DNA of 64,000 nt from NCBI RefSeq assembly GCF_017916325.1, contig NC_090138.1, forward strand, positions 321,001-385,000, written 5' to 3'. The translations under genes and the position numbers were made by a program. Every line of letters begins with the position of its first letter. Position 1 is the first letter of the stretch. Source of the stretch: Leishmania martiniquensis (Eukaryota; Euglenozoa; Kinetoplastea; Trypanosomatida; Trypanosomatidae). Shown here in pieces: positions 52,803 to 60,905 of this stretch. The notes below the pieces were generated by a model. That model saw only the letters and a list, made by a program, of their open reading frames with translations, made no database searches and had not been told where the DNA came from.

Positions 52803-53117
52803 TCAAACAATCGCGCGAAGGCGCTCCAGCTGCTCTTTCGAGCACCCTGTCCACTTCGGGTCAGTAATATCCACATCGTTGTTGTTAATCAGTTGCTTGT
52901 AACGGACTTCGTTGCGACGCGCTATAGGGTCGCGCCAATACGGGTAGCCAGCCCACCAGCCGTTCTTGCGCTCCGTTTCCTCAGAACAGTAGCTTGCGTG
53001 CTTGAATAGAAACACCATAGATAGCAGGCCGACAACTGCCATCATGTTGTATTCCTGTGTGAACAGCTTCAGCTGCAGCACAGGGATGCGATCGCACTTC
53101 CAGCGGGTATAGACCAT
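52803..53117 (-). CDS. small single-span membrane protein (104 aa), possibly mitochondrial
   Basis: Starts at the ATG at 53117. After a short basic/aromatic start with Trp-Lys-Cys-Asp, residues 23-40 form one hydrophobic helix. A hydrophilic tail follows with an aromatic Gly-Trp-Trp-Ala-Gly-Tyr-Pro-Tyr-Trp-Arg-Asp-Pro segment and a charged C-terminal helix (Glu-Gln-Leu-Glu-Arg-Leu). Small single-span proteins with aromatic, Tyr/Trp-rich tails are typical of accessory subunits of trypanosomatid respiratory complexes or ATP synthase, but I cannot name this one. It uses ATG and TAA/TGA-type ends like its neighbours and lies between the MORN protein and the multicopper oxidase genes. It is too compact and too non-random in composition to be a chance frame. 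Confidence 0.7.
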   Translation of the reverse strand: MVYTRWKCDRIPVLQLKLFTQEYNMMAVVGLLSMVFLFKHASYCSEETERKNGWWAGYPYWRDPIARRNEVRYKQLINNNDVDITDPKWTGCSKEQLERLRAIV

Positions 53118-53644
53118 TTTGAGGCTCGCTGAAATGGTTTATGGCCAAAAAAAAGTCAGATGAGTGAGGCAACTATGTGTGCGTCCCATGCAACACTCAA
53201 GGAGGCAAATTCACCGCAACGCAATGCATGGTTTCAGATGAGCAGAGTTCAAGAGAGATACAGAAAAAGACAGAGGAGTCCAAAGGATAGGCGATAGCAT
53301 CAATGACGCCTCGTTCTCACGCGATAAAGAGTATGCCTTCAGTCAGTTGGGAGCTCCACTAGCTACACTCGGTGAGATGCTAAATAGACTTTCGATGGCG
53401 AGCTGTGGGTCAGGCACAACGCTTCCGAGGATCTCCTTGCGGTAGACCGTTCCTCCATCCATATTGTGGTGAGCACCAAAACACCGAACTCCTTGACCTC
53501 ATAAGCGCCTTTTTACATGAAATACACGCATACATCAGGATGAGGTCGGCAGATGGAGAGCAACAAGTACGGGGAACGAAAGCCTCACGCACACCTTATC
53601 TACATTGCTGCTCGTGCGGCAGTAGCAGTAACACCATTTTTACC
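53118..53644. other. intergenic region
   Basis: AT-richer than the left part of the window. No gene is seen. Confidence 0.5.
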
Positions 53645-54622
53645 TCAATCCGCCCAGGCCATCCCGTCTACAGGGACCTCGGAGCAGACCTGAAGCGAGC
53701 TCGTTGGGGCCCAGACACCTCGCCTGAACGCACCCATCTGCGCCATTTCGATGCTAGGGTAGTGCATCGAGGCCGCGTCGTCGAGGGGTCTGTTCTTCTT
53801 ATCGAACTTGCCTTCATAGTAGGATCCGCTTTGCAGTATCCACTGGCCTTGCACAAAGTTACCCTGAACCCACTCTCCACGGTACTCATTCCCGTCCGCG
53901 AAGTGGTACGTTCCATAACCGTCCTTCGCTCCGGCCTTCCAGTTACCGGAGTATACATCGCCGTTAAGATAGTAGAAAACACCCTGTCCGTGACGCTTGT
54001 TTTCTAGAAATTCCCCCTTGTAGAGGGTCCCGTCTTTGTTCTTCATGACTCCACGCCCGGTACGCTTTCCGCGCACGTAGTCACCGTGGTAACATGGACG
54101 CTGTCCATACAGCAGAATCCCCTCTACGATATGGCGGCCGAGCTGAAGCTTGGCAGCGATTTCAGCTGTCATCGCTTGAGCATCCTGGCCCTCCTTTGCA
54201 AGCAGCTCAACTTCTTTCGAGACAAGTCGGTCGGCCTCGCTACGGCCCTTGCTGACAAACGTGTACTGACCCCGTCCATGCTTTTTGCCTTCGAAAAACT
54301 CTCCGTCATATGTGTCACCCGTCACATAAATGGCCTTACCGCAGCCAGACCTTTGTTGGAACTCATCACGTGGACCCGCATAGATTCCCAGCGTGCAGAC
54401 AGACTTCACAAAGTTGCGATCAAAGGCAACGCCGTTCTCCTCGGACTTTAGACAGAAATCATCGATCCATGTTTCAACATCTGTTTCCGGCTCAACTCCC
54501 TCGGTGAGGAACGCAGCGCTGTACGCATTCCAAATGTACAGTTCAGCTTTCTTGAAGCCAGTTACGGCATCTATCTCGTCGATATTGACCAGCTGCACCT
54601 TGCCTTCTCCACCTGATGGCAT
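53645..54622 (-). CDS. MORN-repeat protein (325 aa)
   Basis: The frame opens at a GTG at 54634 but the first ATG is at 54622. The N-terminal 90 residues hold a short helical region (Lys-Ala-Glu-Leu-Tyr-Ile-Trp-Asn-Ala-Tyr). From about residue 100 there are roughly six MORN repeats (Tyr-x-Gly-x-Phe/Trp-x-x-Gly-x-x-x-Gly-x-Gly). They include Asp-Thr-Tyr-Asp-Gly-Glu-Phe, Gly-Thr-Leu-Tyr-Lys-Gly-Glu-Phe, Gly-Asp-Val-Tyr-Ser-Gly-Asn-Trp, Gly-Asn-Glu-Tyr-Arg-Gly-Glu-Trp and a last degenerate one. A charged helical insertion (about 125-165) separates repeat 1 from the rest. MORN proteins in trypanosomatids are cytoskeletal or flagellar (for example the hook complex or radial-spoke proteins), so a structural role at the flagellum or its pocket is likely but unproven. 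Confidence 0.9.
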   Translation of the reverse strand: MPSGGEGKVQLVNIDEIDAVTGFKKAELYIWNAYSAAFLTEGVEPETDVETWIDDFCLKSEENGVAFDRNFVKSVCTLGIYAGPRDEFQQRSGCGKAIYVTGDTYDGEFFEGKKHGRGQYTFVSKGRSEADRLVSKEVELLAKEGQDAQAMTAEIAAKLQLGRHIVEGILLYGQRPCYHGDYVRGKRTGRGVMKNKDGTLYKGEFLENKRHGQGVFYYLNGDVYSGNWKAGAKDGYGTYHFADGNEYRGEWVQGNFVQGQWILQSGSYYEGKFDKKNRPLDDAASMHYPSIEMAQMGAFRRGVWAPTSSLQVCSEVPVDGMAWAD

Positions 54623-55348
54623 TTTGTCGCACACCGTAGGATTGGTAGGTTGGGAGCGCCAATCTGAGAGAGTAATCGACGTGCTACGAAAGCGGAGCTA
54701 AGAACCCTGACGAATTCAGGTTATAAGACGCATAAAAAAAACAGAAAGCAGGACTCAACGGCAGTATCAGAAAGAGGGAGAGAGAGGATCAAAGCCAGAT
54801 AAAGGCCTCGTGAGAAGCACATATTTTTTTCATGCCTGCTGCTGCCGGTAAAGTTGCCTACCGCCACATTATTTGACAAGGCGCGCCGCTATACAAATAA
54901 AAGGCAGCGCTTTCTTCAGCTCCACCTACGATACAGCCTGTGGTGCCCTCTCTACAGACACTCTGACAAACAGGCCATCCTTCACGCAATCAAGAGGAGA
55001 GTAGCAGCTGCCGCTACCGTTACAACTCTCCCAGAGTCTCCCCTCACAGCATTATCGCCTTTCTTTCCCATCGCTGTTGACGCTGTCGATTTCATACCTT
55101 TCTCAGCATTAAGCTACGCAGCATTTCACGGCACGAAAGCACTCGAAAACGGAGAAAAAATAGCGATTACACTCTTGATCCTTCCTTATGAACGAAAAAG
55201 TTGCGTCCAGGTGCTTTTCACGAACAAGAAGTGAACCTTCACATCAATCATTTTTCCAGTCTCTTCGTTAGCCCTTACTTACACTTATGATATTGCTCTC
55301 TTGCTTCACCTTTTTTCCTTGGCAGAGCTCTTCTCTTCGGCCGCAGTA
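54623..55348. other. intergenic region
   Basis: AT-richer sequence with poly-A/poly-T runs (near 54733-54741 and 54827-54832). A 126-codon plus-strand frame here begins only with TTG and is not credible as a gene. Confidence 0.5.
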
Positions 55349-56590
55349 TTAGTCCGCATCATCATCATCGTCGTCGTCTGCATCAAAGCCCTTCTTGCCC
55401 TCGTCTGCGTCGCCGTGAGGCTGTGGAGGCGTCACCACTTTCAGCTGGCCACCGCGCTTCTTGATTTCTGCTGTCATTGCCTCGATGGCCTCCTTCATCC
55501 GCTGGATACCTTCTTCCTTCATGTCGGTGCGTGCACGTATGCCATACTTAGGAGGGCCGATAATGTTTACTGAGAGGTGTATCTGAGGTTCGCTGCCTTC
55601 ACCATAGCTGCGGCCGAGCATCAGCACGTCCCGGATAGCCTCCACACCATCACATGCGAAGCAGGTGATCTCAACTTCCGCAAACAGTGTCAGCACCTTC
55701 AAGCGCATTGCATTCTTCAGCGTGGTCATCAGACAGTCAGACACAGATTTTTCAAGCTTCAGGGGGCCGAGAATGCGTTCGACATCTTCCGTTTGGTTCA
55801 GTTCATAAAGCCACGTCCATGCGTGCTTGCCAGGCTCGCGTTGGTACAGAGGATAGGCAATCATTTCCATTGCTTCCATGGCAGGAATATCGCACAACTC
55901 CGCAACGTGACAGACGATGGAGCGAACTTCGTTTCCCTGACGAAAATGTGCTTCACACGCCTTCGCCTCGTTCGGTGTCACCAGCTTCTTTGACAAGTCA
56001 ATGTAACCTTTGTCCTTGTCAATGCGGATCACCTGTGCCGGCTCCGTGCGGCCTACCTTGATCAACTTGCCCATGGAGCGGACACGGCGCCTAGTCACCT
56101 CCGTGTACGGAATAATGCCCTCGCGCTTCCCGTACTCGAGGAGCTGCACTACAGCAGATGTGTCGTTGACTTGCGTGATCTTCACCCACACAACATCATT
56201 GATCTTCGGCATCGTTTCGACGTAGAACGGAATGTCCTTACCGTCCCACGAGGTAATGCCAAGGCATCCGCAGACAAACTTTTGCTGACGCTTGTTCAGG
56301 TCCCGCATCCACTCAGGGCGCTCGTTGTTGCTACCTTTGGTCTCGCCCTCCACGACCTGGGCAGAAAGAATAGTAGCCTTCTCGAGGAGGACGAGTAAGT
56401 GATCCAACGTTTTGCCATCAACTGGGACAGGGAATGGCTCCGCTAATAAAAGCTTGCGCCGCGCCAAGCTCTGGTTGAGGCGAAAATATTCTTTCGGAAC
56501 AACATAGTAGACATTATCCGTTGTTCGGCAACAGCATTTCGTTTTGTAGTCCACAGTATCGGGACTGTCCGTGACACCGTAAGAGGCCAT
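55349..56590 (-). CDS. translation initiation factor eIF2 subunit alpha
   Basis: 413 residues from the ATG at 56590, ending in TAA. The S1/OB domain begins near residue 128 and contains the phospho-loop. Where most eukaryotes have Ser51 in a Ser-Arg-Arg-Arg context, this protein has Thr166 followed by Arg-Arg-Arg-Val-Arg-Ser, as known for trypanosomatids. The helical middle domain (Gly-Tyr-Ile-Asp-Leu-Ser-Lys-Lys, about 195-202) and the C-terminal alpha/beta domain follow, and the protein ends in a long acidic Asp run. An N-terminal extension of about 125 residues is trypanosomatid-specific. eIF2-alpha is part of the GTP-dependent complex that brings Met-tRNAi to the ribosome; phosphorylation of the loop residue by stress kinases (PERK, GCN2 types) lowers initiation. 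It is the first gene of the leftward unit. Confidence 0.96.
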   Translation of the reverse strand: MASYGVTDSPDTVDYKTKCCCRTTDNVYYVVPKEYFRLNQSLARRKLLLAEPFPVPVDGKTLDHLLVLLEKATILSAQVVEGETKGSNNERPEWMRDLNKRQQKFVCGCLGITSWDGKDIPFYVETMPKINDVVWVKITQVNDTSAVVQLLEYGKREGIIPYTEVTRRRVRSMGKLIKVGRTEPAQVIRIDKDKGYIDLSKKLVTPNEAKACEAHFRQGNEVRSIVCHVAELCDIPAMEAMEMIAYPLYQREPGKHAWTWLYELNQTEDVERILGPLKLEKSVSDCLMTTLKNAMRLKVLTLFAEVEITCFACDGVEAIRDVLMLGRSYGEGSEPQIHLSVNIIGPPKYGIRARTDMKEEGIQRMKEAIEAMTAEIKKRGGQLKVVTPPQPHGDADEGKKGFDADDDDDDDAD

Positions 56591-58450
56591 GCTTTCGCTT
56601 TCGCAACGTGAAGATGTTTTTCACAGTCTACCCAGAGAGACATAAATTGCACGCGAAATGTAGTATGAGAGACAAACAACAGAGGACAGTGACAGGCCAC
56701 GATAGTTGATCAAAGAGGGCAAGCATATTACATAGGCAACGGCGCCAGGGATAGCACTATTCCCATTACGCCCAGGTACATCCATGAACTAAAATGCTTC
56801 ATGAAGCATGTCTGCGTCGGGAGACTCAGTAAGGAAAGCGCGACATCAATTTATACCTCGAGCTCACACACGATTGCAACAACAGAAGCCTGATCCATTT
56901 GGGCTTCCTCGTGGATAATATGAGCCCAGAGCATATCGGAGTATAATTGCCCTACACAGGCTTTCCTGCGCCCTTCATGCACTATGTTGCATCGCGCCCT
57001 CCCGCTAAGTCGACCACGCCGCTGTGCTCTTTTGCCATGAGTATGGGGGTCGAATCAGCTACAGATCGTCCTTGGCTTTACTTCACCGGAGTTGCAGATA
57101 ACTACAGTGTCAACGAGAATTCAAGCGCGGTTTCGACATCAACCAAGATGCACGTGGGATCAGTTCAACATACACAAGCTGCACAATGTGCACTGACAGA
57201 ATTGTATTCTCAAGATGCCCGAAAAAAAAACGTTTATGTCGACAGCATTTTGTGGCTAATGCCATCGTGATGAAAACAGGACGGCACTCCAGGCACCCTG
57301 TAAGCCACCAGCCGCCTCCGCAGGTTTCCGGCCTACCTTTCCATTAAAAGCGCACCAAAACAAAGGTTGACAGTGGCTCAGGCAAATGAAGGTCGTGTGA
57401 GAGAGGAGCGCATACCGCGCCTGGGCGACATAGGATGACCACTTCTACCGCCATCGACAAACTTGGGCAGCGCATTCCACTGCCACAATTTAACGAACCT
57501 ACGGGGATCCGCGCCTCCCCCCGCCCTGGGAATCCACGGCGGTATCCTTTGGTTGCTTGCCCAAAGACGGCTTCAGAAGCGACGTGTTGCGCCTTAAACC
57601 TGAGGTGCGTTGGCGCACGGCAGTTGTGAATGATAGCTCACTCCTTGACTCAACTTAGAGTAGGCAGATCAAGCTTCCCGTGTATCTTGGCGCTCGGGGG
57701 CGAGTTCTGAGCACCCCTCGCAAAGTGAGGCCCGCGGCCTGCAGTACGAGAGCGACCGGTAGCGCTTACCGGATCGAAGTCCGATCCAACGCCTCAAAGC
57801 ACAGCTACATGCTAGCTTCGACTTCTCCAACATGGTGAAAGTAAAGACCTTCTCACTACCTTCTTTCTACCAAGGCCACCGAATGCCACATGCATCTCGC
57901 CGTCTCCCTTTTCCTTTACCTTTTTTAAAGCATACTTGCGATTTTCTGGCGAATTCTTCACCTGCTCTTCTCTCCTCACGCGCGTTTTCACCCACGGCCA
58001 CACATTCCCTAACACTTAACATTGCAATTTTCGAGAAGCTACACCAAGCAATACTTCAAACAACAGATCTCAGTGTGGCTGTTAGCAGTTCCCTCCAGCT
58101 TTCTTCATTCGCCCCCCTTTTCTCCTCCCAAGGGAAAGACCCTACTAGCATAAATTCGGCCTCGATGACCATCACTGCTCTCCTTCAGATGGTTTATGCT
58201 CTCCAGCGTTTTCCCCTCTGTCTCCGCACTGTCTTCACTGCCCCATGAGTACGTAAACCAGCTAACATTGTAACCTGCGCCTTTGTGCGCGCTGATCACT
58301 TCGCTCACCGAGTGCCTGCATGCTTTTCTTCTGACATCAGCCTTTCGGCCTCTTTAGGCACGTGCAAGCATCAACGAGCAATCCCTCTCAACCCTGTTCT
58401 CCAATCGACGCATCTCCCGTACTTTTTCAATCAAAAGCTCAACCGTGCGA
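56591..58450. other. intergenic/subtelomere-like region between the polycistron and the mobile element
   Basis: 1.86 kb without a supported protein gene. It lies upstream of the whole leftward gene array, so it may hold the transcription start region; no consensus can be read. A GC-rich island at about 57640-57800 with several perfect hairpins is listed separately; the rest is AT-richer. Confidence 0.5.
57711..57800 (+). other. chain of perfect hairpins with sarcin-ricin-loop-like motif
   Basis: Hairpin 1 is CCTCGC/GTGAGG (57716-57721 with 57725-57730, one G-T pair). Hairpin 2 is CCGGTA/TACCGG (57756-57761 with 57767-57772). Hairpin 3 is GGATCG/CGATCC (57771-57776 with 57782-57787) and shares two bases with hairpin 2. 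Between 1 and 2, AGTACGAGAG at 57743-57752 matches the core of the universal LSU rRNA sarcin-ricin loop, and the downstream AACGCCTCAAAGCAC resembles the conserved LSU 3' segment. It may be an rRNA-derived fragment or an unrelated structured RNA. Confidence 0.35.
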
Positions 58451-58456
58451 GGTTAG
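58451..58456 (+). other. telomere-type hexamer at the apparent left edge of the mobile element
   Basis: A single GGTTAG, the trypanosomatid telomere unit, sits where base composition changes from AT-richer flank to the GC-rich element. TATE-type elements are known to insert in telomere repeats. One hexamer alone can occur by chance. Confidence 0.3.
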
Positions 58457-58711
58457 AGCGTGTCGGGTAATATAGGGTGCGCGCGCCAATCGGACAACAG
58501 AGCTCGATGCGTTTTTGCCCCGCCAGATGGGGCGGAGGTGAACCGGAGGCCCGGCTCGCCGACCAGGCTGCACGGCACCGGACACGCGTGGACGCCACCT
58601 TGTGTGCGCGGGATGATGACTCTACCTCTCCCCCTGCGTTTCCCACCGTCTCTCCTGCACACGCATGAGTGCTCTGCACGCAAACGGTGGATACCTGGTG
58701 AAGCAGCGAAG

Positions 58712-58752
58712 CCCTCTCGCCCTCCACGCCACCATCGCCTTTCACACAATAG
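58712..58752 (+). promoter_or_regulatory. putative trans-splice acceptor before ORF1
   Basis: A pyrimidine-rich stretch ends in CACACAATAG at 58752, followed by a leader of 57 bases to the ORF1 ATG at 58810. This suggests that the element's RNA is capped by the host spliced leader. Confidence 0.35.
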
Positions 58753-58809
58753 TTTCGGGGGAAAAAACGATTCGTATTGACTCCCTACATCCAACCATCA
58801 CTGTGAACC

Positions 58810-59637
58810 ATGTCCTTGAACATTAAACATTCGAAGGCAGAAGAGGTGCGGCAATGCATCGAGAACCTGGGACGCCTCAGGGAGATGGGGGCCGTCGACG
58901 AGGAAACGTTTCGTGCCAGGGCGAGTGTGCTGATGGAGGTGATGGAGAGAGCAGTCACCGAGGGGAGCGCGGGCGACCAGGGACGTATTGTGAGCACCAT
59001 CGGGTTCGACTCCGAGTGTAAAATCTATCCCTGGAAGGTCCCCATGCGACAGGTGGAACGCGCACGGACTAGGATGCTGAAGGAGATCGACGAGGACGAG
59101 ACGGAAGAGCGGATTCGACAGAGCTTTATCGTCCGGGCACGATCCCGTTCGCTGACCCCGGTGGAAACGATGCTGGCAGCATACACCATCTTCTCGGGAG
59201 ACCGGGATAAGGCCACACTGGAACTCACCCACCTGATGGTACATGCCCCATCCTTCCAGCAAACGGTCTACCACAACTGGCACCTGGCAAAGCGCCTCTA
59301 CGGGGACTTCGCCGACACATATGCCGAGCGCATCTTGCGTCTGGAATACCCGCTGTTCCCGACAAGGGAACTGGACCAGGAGAACTATCGCCTGCTCGAG
59401 AGTACAGCGACAGGGCTACAAGGAGGGGGCGACCAGCCGTCGGACATGGACAGCGAAGCGGCGAAGTTGCTCCGGGCAACGAAGCCACTGATCATCCTTG
59501 GGGGAGGCTACGCACCCATTTACGGTCCGGACGGACAGCAGATGGCGGCAGCCGACTACACAGCGCTGGAGCAACAGATGGACCAGCTCCAGAAGCAGAT
59601 GGAGGCGTACGCCAAGCACTCGCAGCGGCAGAGCTAG
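58810..59637 (+). CDS. Gag-like ORF1 of the retroelement (275 aa)
   Basis: ATG at 58810, TAG at 59635-59637. The protein is mostly helical and charged. An N-terminal Glu/Arg/Leu-rich helix pair (about 10-50) is followed by a Ile-Tyr-Pro-Trp-Lys-Val-Pro segment. A central region has His/Tyr/Trp around residues 150-165 and a Leu-Glu-Tyr-Pro-Leu-Phe-Pro turn. The C-terminal helix is Gln/Met/Leu-rich (a dimer-type coiled coil). There is no zinc knuckle. By position it is the structural, nucleic-acid-packaging protein of the element. The reading frame stays open for 53 more codons after the TAG. That tail is rich in Arg, Gly, Pro and Gln, as expected of a Gag RNA-binding tail, and ends at a slippery heptamer directly before a TGA. 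The natural ORF1 may therefore be longer than 275 residues. Confidence 0.75.
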   Translation: MSLNIKHSKAEEVRQCIENLGRLREMGAVDEETFRARASVLMEVMERAVTEGSAGDQGRIVSTIGFDSECKIYPWKVPMRQVERARTRMLKEIDEDETEERIRQSFIVRARSRSLTPVETMLAAYTIFSGDRDKATLELTHLMVHAPSFQQTVYHNWHLAKRLYGDFADTYAERILRLEYPLFPTRELDQENYRLLESTATGLQGGGDQPSDMDSEAAKLLRATKPLIILGGGYAPIYGPDGQQMAAADYTALEQQMDQLQKQMEAYAKHSQRQS

Positions 59638-59799
59638 CCACGAGAACCGCCGCAGCAGCCCGCACGGAAGAGCGGGGGGTACCGCAGCCGAGGGGCGCGC
59701 CAGCCGCCACCGCAGATCATGTGGCATGGCGGTGGGGTGGGGCCCAACGAGCCGGCCAGCGCGGTACGGGACAAGGCCGACCCAAGTACAAAAAACTGA
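59638..59799 (+). other. basic ORF1 tail after in-frame UAG, ending in heptamer plus TGA
   Basis: Same frame as ORF1, 53 codons then TGA at 59797-59799. It is rich in Pro, Gly, Arg and Gln, with a Lys-Ser-Gly-Gly-Tyr-Arg-Ser-Arg-Gly patch, and contains an ATG at 59719 that could serve for reinitiation. Confidence 0.45.
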
Positions 59800-60905
59800 G
59801 AAGGCCTTGCCGGGACGAAGACAGCGTCCTGAAGAAGGGCCGGCCCTCCACAGAGGAACTGTGGGGTGGGGACTTGCGCGCGGGGAAGACGTCCAACAGG
59901 GAACTGGACGCGATTCTTCAGCGCTACCTCCCACCAGGGAAAGTACTACCGTGCGACACGTTGCCTAACCTAACTCAGCAGCACATCGCGCGCATTCAGG
60001 ACTCGGTGCGGAAGCACGGGGTCCTTTACTTTCCCCTTTTTATCCGGCACCACTGGATTGCGGGGGTGCTGACACGGGCCGAGGGTAAGCGCACCTACGC
60101 GCTCACGGTCTTTGATTCCGCCCCGTCGGACCCTGTACAACGCGACTTGCGTCGGGGTCTGCAGGCGATGTGGCCACGCCTTGCTATCCACAACGGATAC
60201 TGCGCGAGACAGGCTCGCGGCAGTGAGGACTGTGGGCTGTACATGGTGGCATCGTTCTTCTCCCACCACTACGCCTGCCCCATCGGCGATGCCTCCACCC
60301 TGCCGGGCCGACTGCGCCGCTTCCTCATCCGCGCTACGCAGGAGAGGATGTCCGCCGAGACCTTTACGGCGGCCATGCGGAAGGAGCTGGAGCAGCGGCC
60401 ATCACCCGCCCCCCCACCCACCACGGCGCCTCGACAGGAGGAGCCAGAGCTGGAGGGCGGCCACGCGTGGAGTGTCGAGGAGCTGATAGAGGCGCACGAC
60501 GCGGCCGCCACAGCCGCCGCGCGGCGCAAACTGCGCTACATGCTCACGGCATCGGCGCTCGCGAACTTTGCGGACGGCGCACACCGGTCCTTCGCCGTGG
60601 GGGCGATGTGCAGGCGCGCCAGAGCGTACGGATTCGATGCCGGCAAACCCGCCGACGTGGCGAACGCCCTGGTGCGCATGGGCTTCTCTGTGCACCCGTA
60701 TGGAAAACCGACGCGCAACGGGAAGGCCCGCCTGCTGGACGAGTCCGCGCTGTCCGACACATCGAAGCACTTCCTGATTGTGCAGGGAGTCGCGCACGCT
60801 GGCCTGCCGCGGTGCCTCAGAGGAGGTTGGGTGTTCCAACTCGGGGCGCGGTTCACAGGAACGGCGTCGGCGCCGAGGGAGCATATGAGGGCCACTATGC
60901 GGTGA
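59719..60905 (+). CDS. Ulp1/C48-type cysteine protease domain protein, reached by -1 frameshift
   Basis: The coding frame has no ATG before the protease core, so entry by frameshift at 59796 from the ORF1 frame (or from the ATG at 59719) fits best. The catalytic triad of the adenain/Ulp1 (C48) fold is in order: His at 60051 in His-His-Trp-Ile-Ala-Gly, Asp at 60114 in Val-Phe-Asp-Ser-Ala-Pro, the oxyanion Gln at 60210, and Cys at 60231 in Glu-Asp-Cys-Gly-Leu-Tyr. An upstream Arg/Lys-rich segment precedes it. After a Pro-rich linker (about 60400-60440), a second domain of about 140 residues extends to the TGA at 60903-60905; I do not recognise it. Ulp1 proteases normally cleave SUMO; in mobile elements they probably cut the element's own polyprotein. 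Homologous proteases occur in MULE and Maverick DNA transposons. Confidence 0.75.
59790..59796 (+). promoter_or_regulatory. candidate -1 ribosomal frameshift heptamer 1 (A AAA AAC)
   Basis: In the extended ORF1 frame the codons read ACA AAA AAC TGA, which gives the canonical slippery A AAA AAC right before the stop. A -1 slip enters the protease frame exactly. Downstream hairpins are possible (GACG with CGTC at 59814-59817/59825-59828, and GCCGG with CCGGC at 59809-59813/59840-59844), though the spacing is somewhat long. Confidence 0.6.

Noticed and set aside
54854..55234. 126-codon plus-strand frame between the MORN and eIF2-alpha genes
   Set aside because: Starts only with TTG, no domain, in an AT-rich gap on the wrong strand of the polycistron.
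57741..57800. Possible tRNA in the hairpin chain
   Set aside because: Neither strand gives a T loop with TTCRANY in a 5-bp stem plus matching acceptor arm.
58762..58768. Third A AAA AAC heptamer upstream of ORF1
   Set aside because: The -1 frame it would enter meets TGA at 58804 before the ORF1 ATG, so it cannot fuse to ORF1; the frame that contains it has no ATG start at its head.
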